Below, piece after piece: positions 50,495-59,367 of a DNA stretch of 64,000 bases. The notes under the pieces are model-generated. The model was not told where the DNA came from, searched no databases, and worked only from the letters and a program-made list of their open reading frames with translations. A program made the translations under genes and the position numbers. Positions within the stretch are counted from its first letter, which is position 1. Every line of letters starts with the position of its first letter. The stretch is from G965220075 sp965220075 (GTDB lineage: Bacteria; Chloroflexota; UBA11872), in assembly GCA_965220075.1 (NCBI GenBank), contig OZ244806.1, forward strand, positions 1,984,001-2,048,000. Reading direction: 5' to 3'.

Positions 50495-53034
50495 TGACCG
50501 CAGCGCGTCTGCTCCGACGCCCAGCGAGTCCCGTTCTCCGAACGCTCGCCGCTCGATGCATCAAACTCGGAGCTGCGGCCGTCCTATATGCCGTCGCCGC
50601 GCTGATGACGCTGCCGCCGGCCGCCGGGGATCAGTTCCACTACGGCCACATAGACAACCTGATGGTCCTCTACATGCTCGAATGGACGCGTTACGCCATC
50701 TTCGCGGAGCCGCATCGGTTGTTCGAAGGATTGGCCCACTTCGGCATGGGCGATTCGCTCTTCTACCACCACCTGCTGCTGGGCGGGTTGCCGATCTACG
50801 CACCGGTCGCCACGATCTTCGGACCGGGCGTTGGGCTCAATGTCCTGACGATCGCCAGTCCATTCCTCAACGCCTCGGCGGCCGCGGCGGCGGCCTGGTT
50901 TCTCGTGGGTCGCTGGTGGCCGGCCGTAGTCGCCGGGTTCATATTCGCTTACGCTCCGTTCCCAAGAGAGTATCTGCAATTCCATAGCCTGCTCATGTTC
51001 TGGTGGACGCCGTTGGCTGTGGCGCTCTGGTTCTGGTTCGTGCGGCGTCCGGCCTGGTGGAAGCTGAGCGGGGCTTGGCTTTGCGTATTCATCCAGTTCG
51101 CCACGAGCGTATACCTGGGCTTCATCGCCCTGCCCATGCTCCTGGCGCTGATGGGCGCGGCCATGCTGAGTCGGCGCCGCCCGCGACTCGACCGACGGCT
51201 CGTGGCCAGGGCGGTGGCCGCGACGCTGGCCGCCGCCCTGCCGTTTGTCCCGCTGCTCATGGGGTACGTGGGGTTTTGGCTCGATAATCAGGAAGTGCGG
51301 ACCCTTGAGGAAGCGCGTCGGCTGAGTGCCCGCTTGCCGGCATACCTACCCTGGGTGACGCAGTCCCTCTGGTGGCGTCAGGTCATCGGGTCGAGAGTCC
51401 CAGGCTTCACACCCTCCTTCTTCCTCGGCATCATGCCCACTGCACTGGCCGCGCTGGGATTGATTGCGGGCGCCGCGCCGGCGCGGATGCGGGCAACGGC
51501 CGCCGCCCTGGGAATCAGCGGCGTGCTGTTTTTCGTGCTGTCGCTGGGACCAGAATTGTGGTGGCAGGGCGAGCTCACCGGCGTTGCGCTCCCGTTCGCG
51601 GCGGCGCACGCGTTGATTCCGGGATTCGCCTCCTTGGGCAATCCAACGTTCGCGGCCGGCGGGGTCATGCTGGCCATGGCGCTCCTGGCGGCCATTGCCA
51701 TTGAGCAGTGCTACCGCTGGCGCCGGACGGGCGGCTCGCGGGCCCACGTCATTGCGGCGCTGCTGTTGGTCCTGCTCGCCGCTGAGTTCGCGCGGGCGCC
51801 GGTCCACCTAGCTTCGATCCCCTATGACACCAGGCTGCAAGCGGCGCTGGCGGAGTCGCCCGACGGACCGGTGACCTTCATTCCGGCTGGCGCGGAATTC
51901 ACGTCACCCGTCCCGTACATTGAGCGGGTCTGGTGGTCGCTCAACGGCGGACGTCAGCCGGTCGTCGGCGGCTACACCGGGTCTTACGCTCCGCGCGGCA
52001 CGGCGTATCTGCAGCGGTTGATCGACGGGAGTGACGTAAATACCAGACCCCAGGTCCTGGATGCACTGCTGGCGTTCGGTGCGCGCACGGTCGTCCTGGA
52101 TCGGAAGTTTCTGACGGACCGACAGGTCGAGGCTTGGCAAGCCGCGGCGCGCGAGGTTCGGCCATCGACCACGCCGCTTGATACTGGGCGCTTCGTCGTG
52201 CTCCATCTTGGGTCCCTGGGCGTCCCAGTAACTACAGGCTGGTCCGAGGTCGAAACTCACCTCGTGCTGCGCTCCGGGCTAGCTGACTCGCCTACCGTGA
52301 TCCCGGTCACGATTCAAAACCGCGCCTCGCTTGCCTGGCGCCCGCCTCCGGGCCGTCGGACCCGGACTGCCGAACTAGTCTGGGAAGCTTCCGATGGCGC
52401 CACGGCCACTCGGCAGCCAGTTCGCTTGCGGCCGCCGCCGATCATTCCCGCCGGCGCAACGGCACAAGTCTTGGAGCCGCTCACCACGCGCTCGCCGACG
52501 GCGCCGGGCCGCTACCGTTTGTGGCTTGTGGTGGACAGCGAGCGTATCGCAAGCACGGACATCGAGATTCGGGCGCAGCCGACCACTAGCGATCGTCCGC
52601 CACACAAGGCGGACCTGCATGTTCTATCGCCGCAGGTATGTATAAACCCAGGAGACGGCGCCTACTTGCTCGTCCGGGCCGTCAACACCGGCTCGCAAGA
52701 CTGGCGAGGCTTCCATAGGCTCGCCACGCGCTGGTCTGTGCCGGACGACCGCTTCGTGCCGCAAGACATGACCACCCTGGAAGATCGACTATTCGTGCCG
52801 TATGACGCACCGACGACAGCTTGGACCAGCGTCGCACCCGGGTCCGGGTTCGTCTTTGAAGGCGTCGTAAGAGCGCCATCCGCACCTGGCTTGTATACGC
52901 TAACGCTGGGCATGGTGGAAGAAAACGTGGGCTGGTTCAACGAAATCGAGGTTCCGGCAATAGTCGTGGATGAGAGTGACCAAGCCGCCTGTGCATCTCT
53001 GGGCACGACCGGGACTTCAGGCCGTCGCGCTTGA
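50494..53034 (+). CDS. Large polytopic membrane protein with C-terminal Ig-like domains
   Basis: 846 residues starting at a GTG created at the IS end. The N-terminal 440 residues hold about ten to twelve hydrophobic helices; the first loop (GDQFHYGHIDNLMVLYMLEW) has the acidic/Asn/Trp layout of GT-C or YfhO-type lipid-linked-sugar glycosyltransferases. A soluble region with GYTGSYAPRGTAYLQ follows, then two beta-rich Ig-like segments (about 585-700 and 710-835) with WSVPDDRFVP and APGLYTLTLGMVEE. I do not recognise the exact family. Its neighbourhood of polysaccharide genes fits a glycan role, but the gene is bounded by IS ends, so it may be an arrival. Confidence 0.7.
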   Translation: MTAARLLRRPASPVLRTLAARCIKLGAAAVLYAVAALMTLPPAAGDQFHYGHIDNLMVLYMLEWTRYAIFAEPHRLFEGLAHFGMGDSLFYHHLLLGGLPIYAPVATIFGPGVGLNVLTIASPFLNASAAAAAAWFLVGRWWPAVVAGFIFAYAPFPREYLQFHSLLMFWWTPLAVALWFWFVRRPAWWKLSGAWLCVFIQFATSVYLGFIALPMLLALMGAAMLSRRRPRLDRRLVARAVAATLAAALPFVPLLMGYVGFWLDNQEVRTLEEARRLSARLPAYLPWVTQSLWWRQVIGSRVPGFTPSFFLGIMPTALAALGLIAGAAPARMRATAAALGISGVLFFVLSLGPELWWQGELTGVALPFAAAHALIPGFASLGNPTFAAGGVMLAMALLAAIAIEQCYRWRRTGGSRAHVIAALLLVLLAAEFARAPVHLASIPYDTRLQAALAESPDGPVTFIPAGAEFTSPVPYIERVWWSLNGGRQPVVGGYTGSYAPRGTAYLQRLIDGSDVNTRPQVLDALLAFGARTVVLDRKFLTDRQVEAWQAAAREVRPSTTPLDTGRFVVLHLGSLGVPVTTGWSEVETHLVLRSGLADSPTVIPVTIQNRASLAWRPPPGRRTRTAELVWEASDGATATRQPVRLRPPPIIPAGATAQVLEPLTTRSPTAPGRYRLWLVVDSERIASTDIEIRAQPTTSDRPPHKADLHVLSPQVCINPGDGAYLLVRAVNTGSQDWRGFHRLATRWSVPDDRFVPQDMTTLEDRLFVPYDAPTTAWTSVAPGSGFVFEGVVRAPSAPGLYTLTLGMVEENVGWFNEIEVPAIVVDESDQAACASLGTTGTSGRRA

Positions 53035-53386
53035 CGCAACTAGCCGAGCGCTGGAAGCGCGGCATGTTCGTGGCCTTGCTGCGGGAGGTGGTGCAGCACC
53101 CAATCGATGACGTGTGCTGCTTGCTGTACAACCGGCGCCCGGGCCTGGACAACAGTGTGGCAGGACAACGGCGCACCGGGAGGTTGTCGCGACGGCTGTG
53201 GATTCGTCGCTGGCGCTTGAATGACAGGAGGGACGCTTGAAATTACCGGGGGCGGTCAGGCGCAGGGTTGTCCGACGGGAGGCCACGTGCCCCGCTCTCG
53301 GGCGTCAACCCAATCCGACGCCAAGTGTCGCGTCTACTCGGGAATAGGACACGCTAGTAGCAGCAATGCGCCGGCCCTCAGGCGGG
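53035..53386. other. Gap with IS right-end remnant
   Basis: About 352 bases between convergent genes. The last part (53285-53357) aligns with the interior of the near IS right end. The rest contains no credible gene; a 69-codon plus-strand frame (53031-53240) is unsupported. Confidence 0.5.
53338..53357 (-). repeat. IS481-like right end, far copy
   Basis: TCGGGAATAGGACACGCTAG, the inverted complement of the left end at 49721-49740 with one mismatch. It also abuts CTAG. Confidence 0.7.
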
Positions 53387-56116
53387 TTAAGGCAGGTTGC
53401 GCGGCTCGCCCGGCGAGACCACGAAGTCGGCGCTCACCACCGCCTCCGCTCCCACCAGCACCTCCACGCGCCACTGGCCCACGGGCGCGCTGTCCGGCAG
53501 GTAGAAGTAGAAACCGAACGGCGCCCGCGTGTAAGCGGGCTGTGGATCGGTGAGGAAGGCCCCCTGCTCTCGGTCGCCCGCGTACCAGCGGATGCCCAGC
53601 CGCGACCCCTCCACGACGTCGGCAAAGAGCACCGCGACGTTGACGCGCTCGCTCGGATGGAACTCGAGCGTGGGATCGACCGGTCCTTGGCGCGAGTCCA
53701 GGCGCAGGGACAGAGACACCGATTGAACGACCGCCGATTCGGATTGCGCGATCGCGATCGTGGGCACCGACGTGACCGTTTCCTCAACCGATTTGGTGGG
53801 CTGGGCCGGCGCGCCGGTGGGTGCTCGGATATGCCAGATGAGCCCTCGCGATTCGAGCAGGTAGCCGCTTCCATCCGCCCCCAGGGCGATGTCTACGGCC
53901 GTGAAGAACGGCACCTCGCGAGCGGGACCGCCAGGCTGCCCCTGACCGGTAAGGTCTCCCGCGATGAGAGTGGCCGTTCCGGCCGGGTCGAGCCTGGTGA
54001 TGGTGCCCGCCCCGCTCTCAACTATGTAGGCGTTGCCGTCGCCGTCCGCGGCTAGCCCGATCGGGGCCTCGATATTCGTCTCGGTAGCCGCGCCTTCCTC
54101 TGCCGCGGATGGGTTTTCCGACCCCGCGACTGTGACGATTTGGCCGTCCGGTGAAACGCGGCGTATCACGCCGTTCTGCAGCTGCGAGATCAACGCATAC
54201 CCGTCGGCCGTAATCGCAACCCGCTGCGGGAATCCGACCCGGGCGGCCACGGCCGGTCCGCCGTCACCGTCGCGCCCGAACTCGCCCGAACCGGCCAGGG
54301 TGGAGACAGTTCCGTCCGAATCAACCCGGCGTACCCGGTGGGCGGGCGCGTCGGCGATCAACAGCGCGCCGCCGGAATCCAGCTCCAGGCCGGTTGGCTC
54401 GGTGAGCTGCGCCTGGTGCGCCGGTCCGCCATCGCCGCCGGAACCCGGCTGCGGGCCGCCTACGGCCGTCGTGATGATTCCGCGTAGGTCGATCCGGCGC
54501 ACCCGGAAGTTGCCGGCGTCGGCCACGAAGACGACGCCCGTAGAGTCCACCACCACGTCCAGGGGGCGGTTGAGGTTAGCCTCGACGGCCAGTCCTCCGT
54601 CGCCCGAGAAGCCGCCCGCGCCGGTGCCGCCGATAGTGCTCACCGTGCCGTCGAGCTCGATCCGTCGAATTCGATGATTGCCGGTGTCGGCCACGATGAT
54701 CCGGCCTTGACCGTCCAGCGCGATACCGCGCGGCGCGGCGAACAGCGCGTCGCGCCGGTCGCCGCCGTCGCCGCCATAGCCCGGCTCACCGCTACCGGCA
54801 TAGATTTCGGCAATAGGACTATTGGCCACGGGCGGTCCGAGCGGCAGCGGGGACGCCGGCGCCAGGTACGCGCCCGGCCTCGACGGGCCCGGCTCCGCGG
54901 CGGGCAGCGGCGCCAGGGCGCGCAGACGCCGCGACAGCTGCTCGACCAGCAGGAGCCTGCCGTCGTGCGCCACTGCGATGTCGACCGGGAGGCGCAGGCG
55001 CGTCGCAGTGGCAAGCCCGCCGGATTCAACGTGTCCGCCCGGCAGCCCGGCGATCGTTTCGATGCGCCCGTCGGGCGTGATGCGCCGGATGCGCCGATTG
55101 TTCCAATCGGCCACGAACACATTGCCCGCGCTGTCCGACGCTACCGCCTGCGGACCGTGCAGCTCCGCTGCCAGGGCCAGGCCCCCGTCGCCCCGCCCGC
55201 CCGGGGCGCCCGTGCCCGCCAGCGCGGTGATCAACCCGTCAGGCGACACGCGCCGAATCCGATTGCCGGCCAGCTCCGCGATCAGCAGGTTGCCGGCGCG
55301 GTCGACTTCCACGTCGCCCGGCTGGTCCAGCTGCGCGCTGGCCGCCGGGCCGCCGTCGCCGGCGCCGCCGGCGATTCCGGTGCCGGCCACGGTGGTGAGA
55401 GTGCCGTCGGTGGCGATCCGTCGAACGCGATGGGCGGCGCGCTCGGCGACGAACAGATTCCCGTCGCCGTCGATCGCCATACCGGCGTTGCCGGCGGTGC
55501 GTCCGAAGGCCGCCGGACCACCGTCCCCCTCGAAGCCCGGCTGGCCATCGCCCAGGATCGTCCCGATCACACCGTCCGCGCCGACGCGGCGTACCCGGTG
55601 AGGCTCGGCGATGAATAGCGAGCCCACCCCGTCCACCGTGATTCGAGTGGGCGCCGTGAGCTGGGCGGAAAGCGCCGGGCCTCCATCACCGCCAAACCCC
55701 GGCAGACCTGTTCCGGCCAGCGTCTCGATGATGCCGTCGGGCCGAATTCGGCGAACTTTACTGGCTTCCGAATCGGATAGGAAGATCGAGCCGGATGCGT
55801 CGGCGTCTACCCCCGCGATGCTGCGGAACAGCGCCACCAGGGCTGAGCCGCCGTCGCCGGAGTCTCCCGCTTCGCCCGCGCCGGCCACGTCCGTAACCAC
55901 CGCGGGCAGCGCCACCGGCGGCGGCACAAGGGTCGGAGTTGGAGGCGTGTAGGGCGGCGCTTGGGCGTCCGGGCCCCGCGGAAGACCGCCGGATTGGTCG
56001 TCCGGGCCGGCCCCGAACACATCGCATCCGCTGGCCGCCGCCGACAGGGCCAGAAGCCCCAGCATCCGCCGCCGGCTGAGCGCCGCGCGCCATTGGGTAG
56101 GGCGCTTAGAGCGCAT
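53387..56116 (-). CDS. NHL-repeat two-propeller lipoprotein, Tat-type signal
   Basis: 909 residues. The N-terminus has SRRRMLGLLALSAAASGC, combining a twin-arginine motif and a lipobox with C29 or so. Twelve NHL units (pattern AGTG-GDGGPA-AQL-P-DG-VAD-N-RIRR) fall in two groups of six, before and after a proline-rich linker near residue 400, so two six-bladed propellers are predicted. A C-terminal beta domain (WRVEVLVGAEAVVSADFVV) follows. It overlaps the sugar-transferase gene by 11 bases and is the last gene of the polysaccharide cluster. It probably binds glycan or protein at the cell surface; no catalytic motif is seen. Confidence 0.85.
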   Translation of the reverse strand: MRSKRPTQWRAALSRRRMLGLLALSAAASGCDVFGAGPDDQSGGLPRGPDAQAPPYTPPTPTLVPPPVALPAVVTDVAGAGEAGDSGDGGSALVALFRSIAGVDADASGSIFLSDSEASKVRRIRPDGIIETLAGTGLPGFGGDGGPALSAQLTAPTRITVDGVGSLFIAEPHRVRRVGADGVIGTILGDGQPGFEGDGGPAAFGRTAGNAGMAIDGDGNLFVAERAAHRVRRIATDGTLTTVAGTGIAGGAGDGGPAASAQLDQPGDVEVDRAGNLLIAELAGNRIRRVSPDGLITALAGTGAPGGRGDGGLALAAELHGPQAVASDSAGNVFVADWNNRRIRRITPDGRIETIAGLPGGHVESGGLATATRLRLPVDIAVAHDGRLLLVEQLSRRLRALAPLPAAEPGPSRPGAYLAPASPLPLGPPVANSPIAEIYAGSGEPGYGGDGGDRRDALFAAPRGIALDGQGRIIVADTGNHRIRRIELDGTVSTIGGTGAGGFSGDGGLAVEANLNRPLDVVVDSTGVVFVADAGNFRVRRIDLRGIITTAVGGPQPGSGGDGGPAHQAQLTEPTGLELDSGGALLIADAPAHRVRRVDSDGTVSTLAGSGEFGRDGDGGPAVAARVGFPQRVAITADGYALISQLQNGVIRRVSPDGQIVTVAGSENPSAAEEGAATETNIEAPIGLAADGDGNAYIVESGAGTITRLDPAGTATLIAGDLTGQGQPGGPAREVPFFTAVDIALGADGSGYLLESRGLIWHIRAPTGAPAQPTKSVEETVTSVPTIAIAQSESAVVQSVSLSLRLDSRQGPVDPTLEFHPSERVNVAVLFADVVEGSRLGIRWYAGDREQGAFLTDPQPAYTRAPFGFYFYLPDSAPVGQWRVEVLVGAEAVVSADFVVSPGEPRNLP

Positions 56117-57515
56117 CGCCGCGCAGAACCATGAACATAGTGCGGAACAGGATCCGCAGATCGAAGAGCAGGGACCAGTTTTCCACGTAATAGAGATCGT
56201 AGCGGGTGCGCTCCATTATCGAGGAATCGCCCCGCAGTCCGTTGACTTGCGCCCAACCGGTTATCCCGGACCTTTCTCGGTGGCGAACCATGTAGCGCGA
56301 ATACTCTTGTTCGAACGCCTGCACGTAGGCGGGGCGCTCGGGACGAGGACCCACCAGGCTCATGTCTCCCTTGAGAACATTGATGAGCTGGGGCAGCTCA
56401 TCCAGCCAGAACCGGCGCAATACGCGGCCTACCAGCGTGATGCGCGGGTCATTGACGACTGTCCAGGTTTCACCGTACTGCTCAGCCTCGTCAATCATGG
56501 TGCGGAACTTGACGATGGGAAAACGACGCCCATCGCGTCCCACCCGATCCTGCACGTAGAACACCGGACCGCGCGAGCTGAAGCGAATCACGGCGGCTAT
56601 CAGGAGCAGCGGCGCGGAGAGCAGAATCAGACCCGCGGCAGCCACGCTGAGGTCGAGTGAGCGTTTGGCAAACCTGCTCAAGCCGCGCAGCCGCACTTCG
56701 TTGAGGGCGATCAGCGGCAGTCCGCGTACTCCGCCCTGGGTCACCGGCGAGACCATTAGCTGGAATAAGTCCGGTAACAGCCAGACATCGGCGTAGGAAG
56801 CCTCGGTCTGCTCCAAAATGTCCAGAAGCGCCTCGTGTGAGAGCGACGGGACCGCGATGACGACTTTGTCCACGTCGTGCTCGGCGATAAGGGCGGAGAT
56901 CGAGGCCACCTGCCCGAGTACGGGCGCCTCGCCGGCGCCGTCCGGGCGGCTTTCCGCGAAGCCGTCCACCGCTCCCACGATCTGGAATCGTTGTCCCGGC
57001 TCGGCCTGCATTCGTCTCACGACCTCACGGCCCTCGGCGCCCGCGCCGACCACGAGCACCCGCTCGACCCCGAATCCTCTGCGATTCAGGATGCGCAATC
57101 CGTAGGCCAGGAACGAACGGACGGCCACCACCGCGAGGATTCCGAACAGCCACATGTAGACCACGAAGAGCCGCGCGAATTCGAGCCGGTCGGGAAATGC
57201 GAAGAACGTGGCGGCGACTGTGAGCAGGGCGCCAACGGTAACCGTGCCTGTCACGCGCGCGAGCAGGTCCACGGTGCCGCTGGTTCGATGCCGCGTGTAC
57301 ATACCGAACACGAGTCCGCTGAGCAGGGTTGCGACCACGAACGAGATGACTACAGGTGCGAAGAAAGTGAACCGGTTGGCGGCAAGGCTTGGATCGGGTA
57401 CCACGCGAAAGCGCAGCAGAAACGCTACGAGGGTGGAGGCGGCCAGCGCCGCGGCGTCGCCGCACAAGGTCCCCGTGGCAACCATGTTCACCCAGTTGCG
57501 CCGTGTCCAGATCAT
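56106..57515 (-). CDS. Undecaprenyl-phosphate sugar-phosphate transferase (WbaP/WcaJ type)
   Basis: 469 residues. Four to five N-terminal helices, a Rossmann-like middle domain (VLVVGAGAEGREVVRRMQAE) and the C-terminal bacterial sugar-transferase domain with one more helix (LDLSVAAAGLILLSAPLLL). Catalytic signature: KFRTMIDEAE, LDELPQLINVLKGDMSLVGPRPE (in parts). It places the first sugar phosphate on undecaprenyl phosphate to start a repeat unit. Located just after the GT genes. Confidence 0.92.
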   Translation of the reverse strand: MIWTRRNWVNMVATGTLCGDAAALAASTLVAFLLRFRVVPDPSLAANRFTFFAPVVISFVVATLLSGLVFGMYTRHRTSGTVDLLARVTGTVTVGALLTVAATFFAFPDRLEFARLFVVYMWLFGILAVVAVRSFLAYGLRILNRRGFGVERVLVVGAGAEGREVVRRMQAEPGQRFQIVGAVDGFAESRPDGAGEAPVLGQVASISALIAEHDVDKVVIAVPSLSHEALLDILEQTEASYADVWLLPDLFQLMVSPVTQGGVRGLPLIALNEVRLRGLSRFAKRSLDLSVAAAGLILLSAPLLLIAAVIRFSSRGPVFYVQDRVGRDGRRFPIVKFRTMIDEAEQYGETWTVVNDPRITLVGRVLRRFWLDELPQLINVLKGDMSLVGPRPERPAYVQAFEQEYSRYMVRHRERSGITGWAQVNGLRGDSSIMERTRYDLYYVENWSLLFDLRILFRTMFMVLRGDAL

Positions 57516-57530
57516 GGCGGTGGCCGCCCG

Positions 57531-58418
57531 TCACCCATCTGCAAGCAGCCGCCGCGTGAGGCGCAGCAGCAGCGCGCCGGCACCCAGAATCAAGACGGCG
57601 GTCGAGACGGCAAGCCGCACAACCGCGGGATCGGAACGCCTATGACGGTGATAGAAGCGCCACATCGCTCTATAGAACTCGAACCGAGTGCGCAGCTCGC
57701 GCTGCCGCGACGAACGCCGCTTGAGATGCAGAACGGTGACATCGGGCGAATATACAGTGCTCCAGCCCTGGCGGCGCGCGCGCGCCGCCAGGTCGAGGTC
57801 TTCGCCATACATGAAGTACCCCGCGTCGAAACCACGCAGTGCTCGAAACGTCTCGCCGCGCACCAGCATGCAGGCGCCCGAGACTGCTTCGACTCGCGGA
57901 TCGTCGGAAGCCGACACGGGTAAGTTGTAAGCGAGACGACGACCAAACGGTATGACGCGCGCTAGCCGCAGCAGCCGCAGGACCGCCGACAGGGGTGTGG
58001 GGATGGTCCGTCGGGCCGCCGGATCCAGGGAGCCATCGGGCAGAACCAGCCGCGGGCCGACGATGCCGACGGAGTCGTCGGACTCCAGCCGTGCGACCAG
58101 AGCGTCGATCGAACCGGGCGTGAGCTCCGTGTCCGGGTTCAGGAAGAGGACGTGCCGTCCGCACGCGCGCCGCCAGGCAAGGTTGTTGCCGCCCGCGTAG
58201 CCAAGCGAGCGCGAGCCGCGCAAGGCTCGAACGCCGTCGCACGAAGCCAGAGCGCCCCAGGTTCCGTCGCCGCCGCCGTTGTCCACTACCAGGACTTCGG
58301 CGGACACCTGTCTCGTCGCTGCCAGCACGGTCGCAAGGCACTTGAGCAGGAATTCGCGGGCGTTGAAGGTGACGATGACTATCGATACGTCCGGTGAGCT
58401 GGCGGGGCTGCCGGTCAT
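57531..58418 (-). CDS. Glycosyltransferase family 2, membrane-tailed
   Basis: 295 residues from the ATG at 58418; a start 24 codons upstream exists but would overlap the previous gene. GT-A fold with SIVIVTFNAREFLLKCL, NGGGDGTW and the NPDTEL metal motif; LGYAGGNNLAWRRACGRHVL is typical of rhamnosyltransferase-like members. A C-terminal membrane helix (LAVSTAVLILGAGALLLRL) anchors it. Confidence 0.85.
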   Translation of the reverse strand: MTGSPASSPDVSIVIVTFNAREFLLKCLATVLAATRQVSAEVLVVDNGGGDGTWGALASCDGVRALRGSRSLGYAGGNNLAWRRACGRHVLFLNPDTELTPGSIDALVARLESDDSVGIVGPRLVLPDGSLDPAARRTIPTPLSAVLRLLRLARVIPFGRRLAYNLPVSASDDPRVEAVSGACMLVRGETFRALRGFDAGYFMYGEDLDLAARARRQGWSTVYSPDVTVLHLKRRSSRQRELRTRFEFYRAMWRFYHRHRRSDPAVVRLAVSTAVLILGAGALLLRLTRRLLADG

Positions 58419-58425
58419 GGACGGA

Positions 58426-59367
58426 TCAGCGCCTGCCTGAGCGGCGCAGGCCGTCGACGAATCCCGCCATCTTGGCCAGATCGCCGACAACCCGGAGCAG
58501 CGGCAGCAGCGCCGCGGCCCGCAGCGGTTGCGACGCGGGCGCCCGCGCCAGCATCAGCGGAAGCCGCGCAAAAGGCCGCCGCAGGTAGACGGCGCCCATG
58601 AGGGCCACAGCGGTCATACGCCAGGGAGACGGACGGCGCAGCAGCGCGGCGGCGGCCAGGTAGGTGCAGAATCGGATGGCGTGGCGCCCCAGCAACATCC
58701 GCCCCCGTCCATCCCCGCGCGCGTAGTTGAAGTATTGCCGGTAGAACTCCCCAATGGATGAGCGCGGGCGGATTCGCACGCCGGCCCCGGGCGCGTGCAC
58801 GAACCAACCCCCGCGGCTCCAGACCTGCCGGTCCAGCCAGAGGTCCTCGCCGTGGTCGAGCCATTCCGGGTAGCCGCCCGCGCGCTTGAGCCAGTCTCGC
58901 CGCATGAGAACCGACCCGCTGCTTGGCGGATAGGAAGCCTGGTCGATCTCGCCGGGCGCGGGAAGCGCCACGGCGCCCAGCGCGGCTTCGAAAGTAGTCC
59001 GCGGCGCCGCCAGAACGAACCCGTAGGCCCCGGCCGCCAGGGGGTGCGAGTCCAGCGCTTGAACGAGCGCCGCCAGCCAGCCGGCCGGTCTGGTCAAGCC
59101 CGCGTCGGTGATCGCGATCAGGTCAGCCGTACAGGCCGCGACGGCCGCGTTGCGCCCGGCCGCGATGTTGCTCCCGGGCGCCTCGATCACTGCCGCGTTG
59201 GGCCGGCCGGCCAGCGCGCGCTGGAGCCGCTCCTGGGTGCCATCGCGGGACCCACCGTCCACGATCACGATCTCGTCGGGCGTCAGGGTCTGGGCCAGCA
59301 GGCTCTCGACCAGCGCCGCGGCGTCGGCGGCCTCGTTCTTGACGGTTACGCAGACCGCTACGCTCAT
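58426..59367 (-). CDS. Glycosyltransferase family 2
   Basis: 313 residues. CVTVKNEAADAAALVESLL, VDGGSRDGTQERLQ and ITDAGLTRPAGW give the GT2 fold with an acidic metal motif. Likely elongates the lipid-linked repeat; sugar unknown. It overlaps the next GT by 4 bases. C-terminal hydrophobic stretches suggest membrane contact. Confidence 0.87.
   Translation of the reverse strand: MSVAVCVTVKNEAADAAALVESLLAQTLTPDEIVIVDGGSRDGTQERLQRALAGRPNAAVIEAPGSNIAAGRNAAVAACTADLIAITDAGLTRPAGWLAALVQALDSHPLAAGAYGFVLAAPRTTFEAALGAVALPAPGEIDQASYPPSSGSVLMRRDWLKRAGGYPEWLDHGEDLWLDRQVWSRGGWFVHAPGAGVRIRPRSSIGEFYRQYFNYARGDGRGRMLLGRHAIRFCTYLAAAALLRRPSPWRMTAVALMGAVYLRRPFARLPLMLARAPASQPLRAAALLPLLRVVGDLAKMAGFVDGLRRSGRR

Noticed and set aside
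53031..53240. 69-codon plus-strand frame after the membrane protein
   Set aside because: Overlaps a stop region and has no recognisable domain; probably remnant sequence near the IS end.
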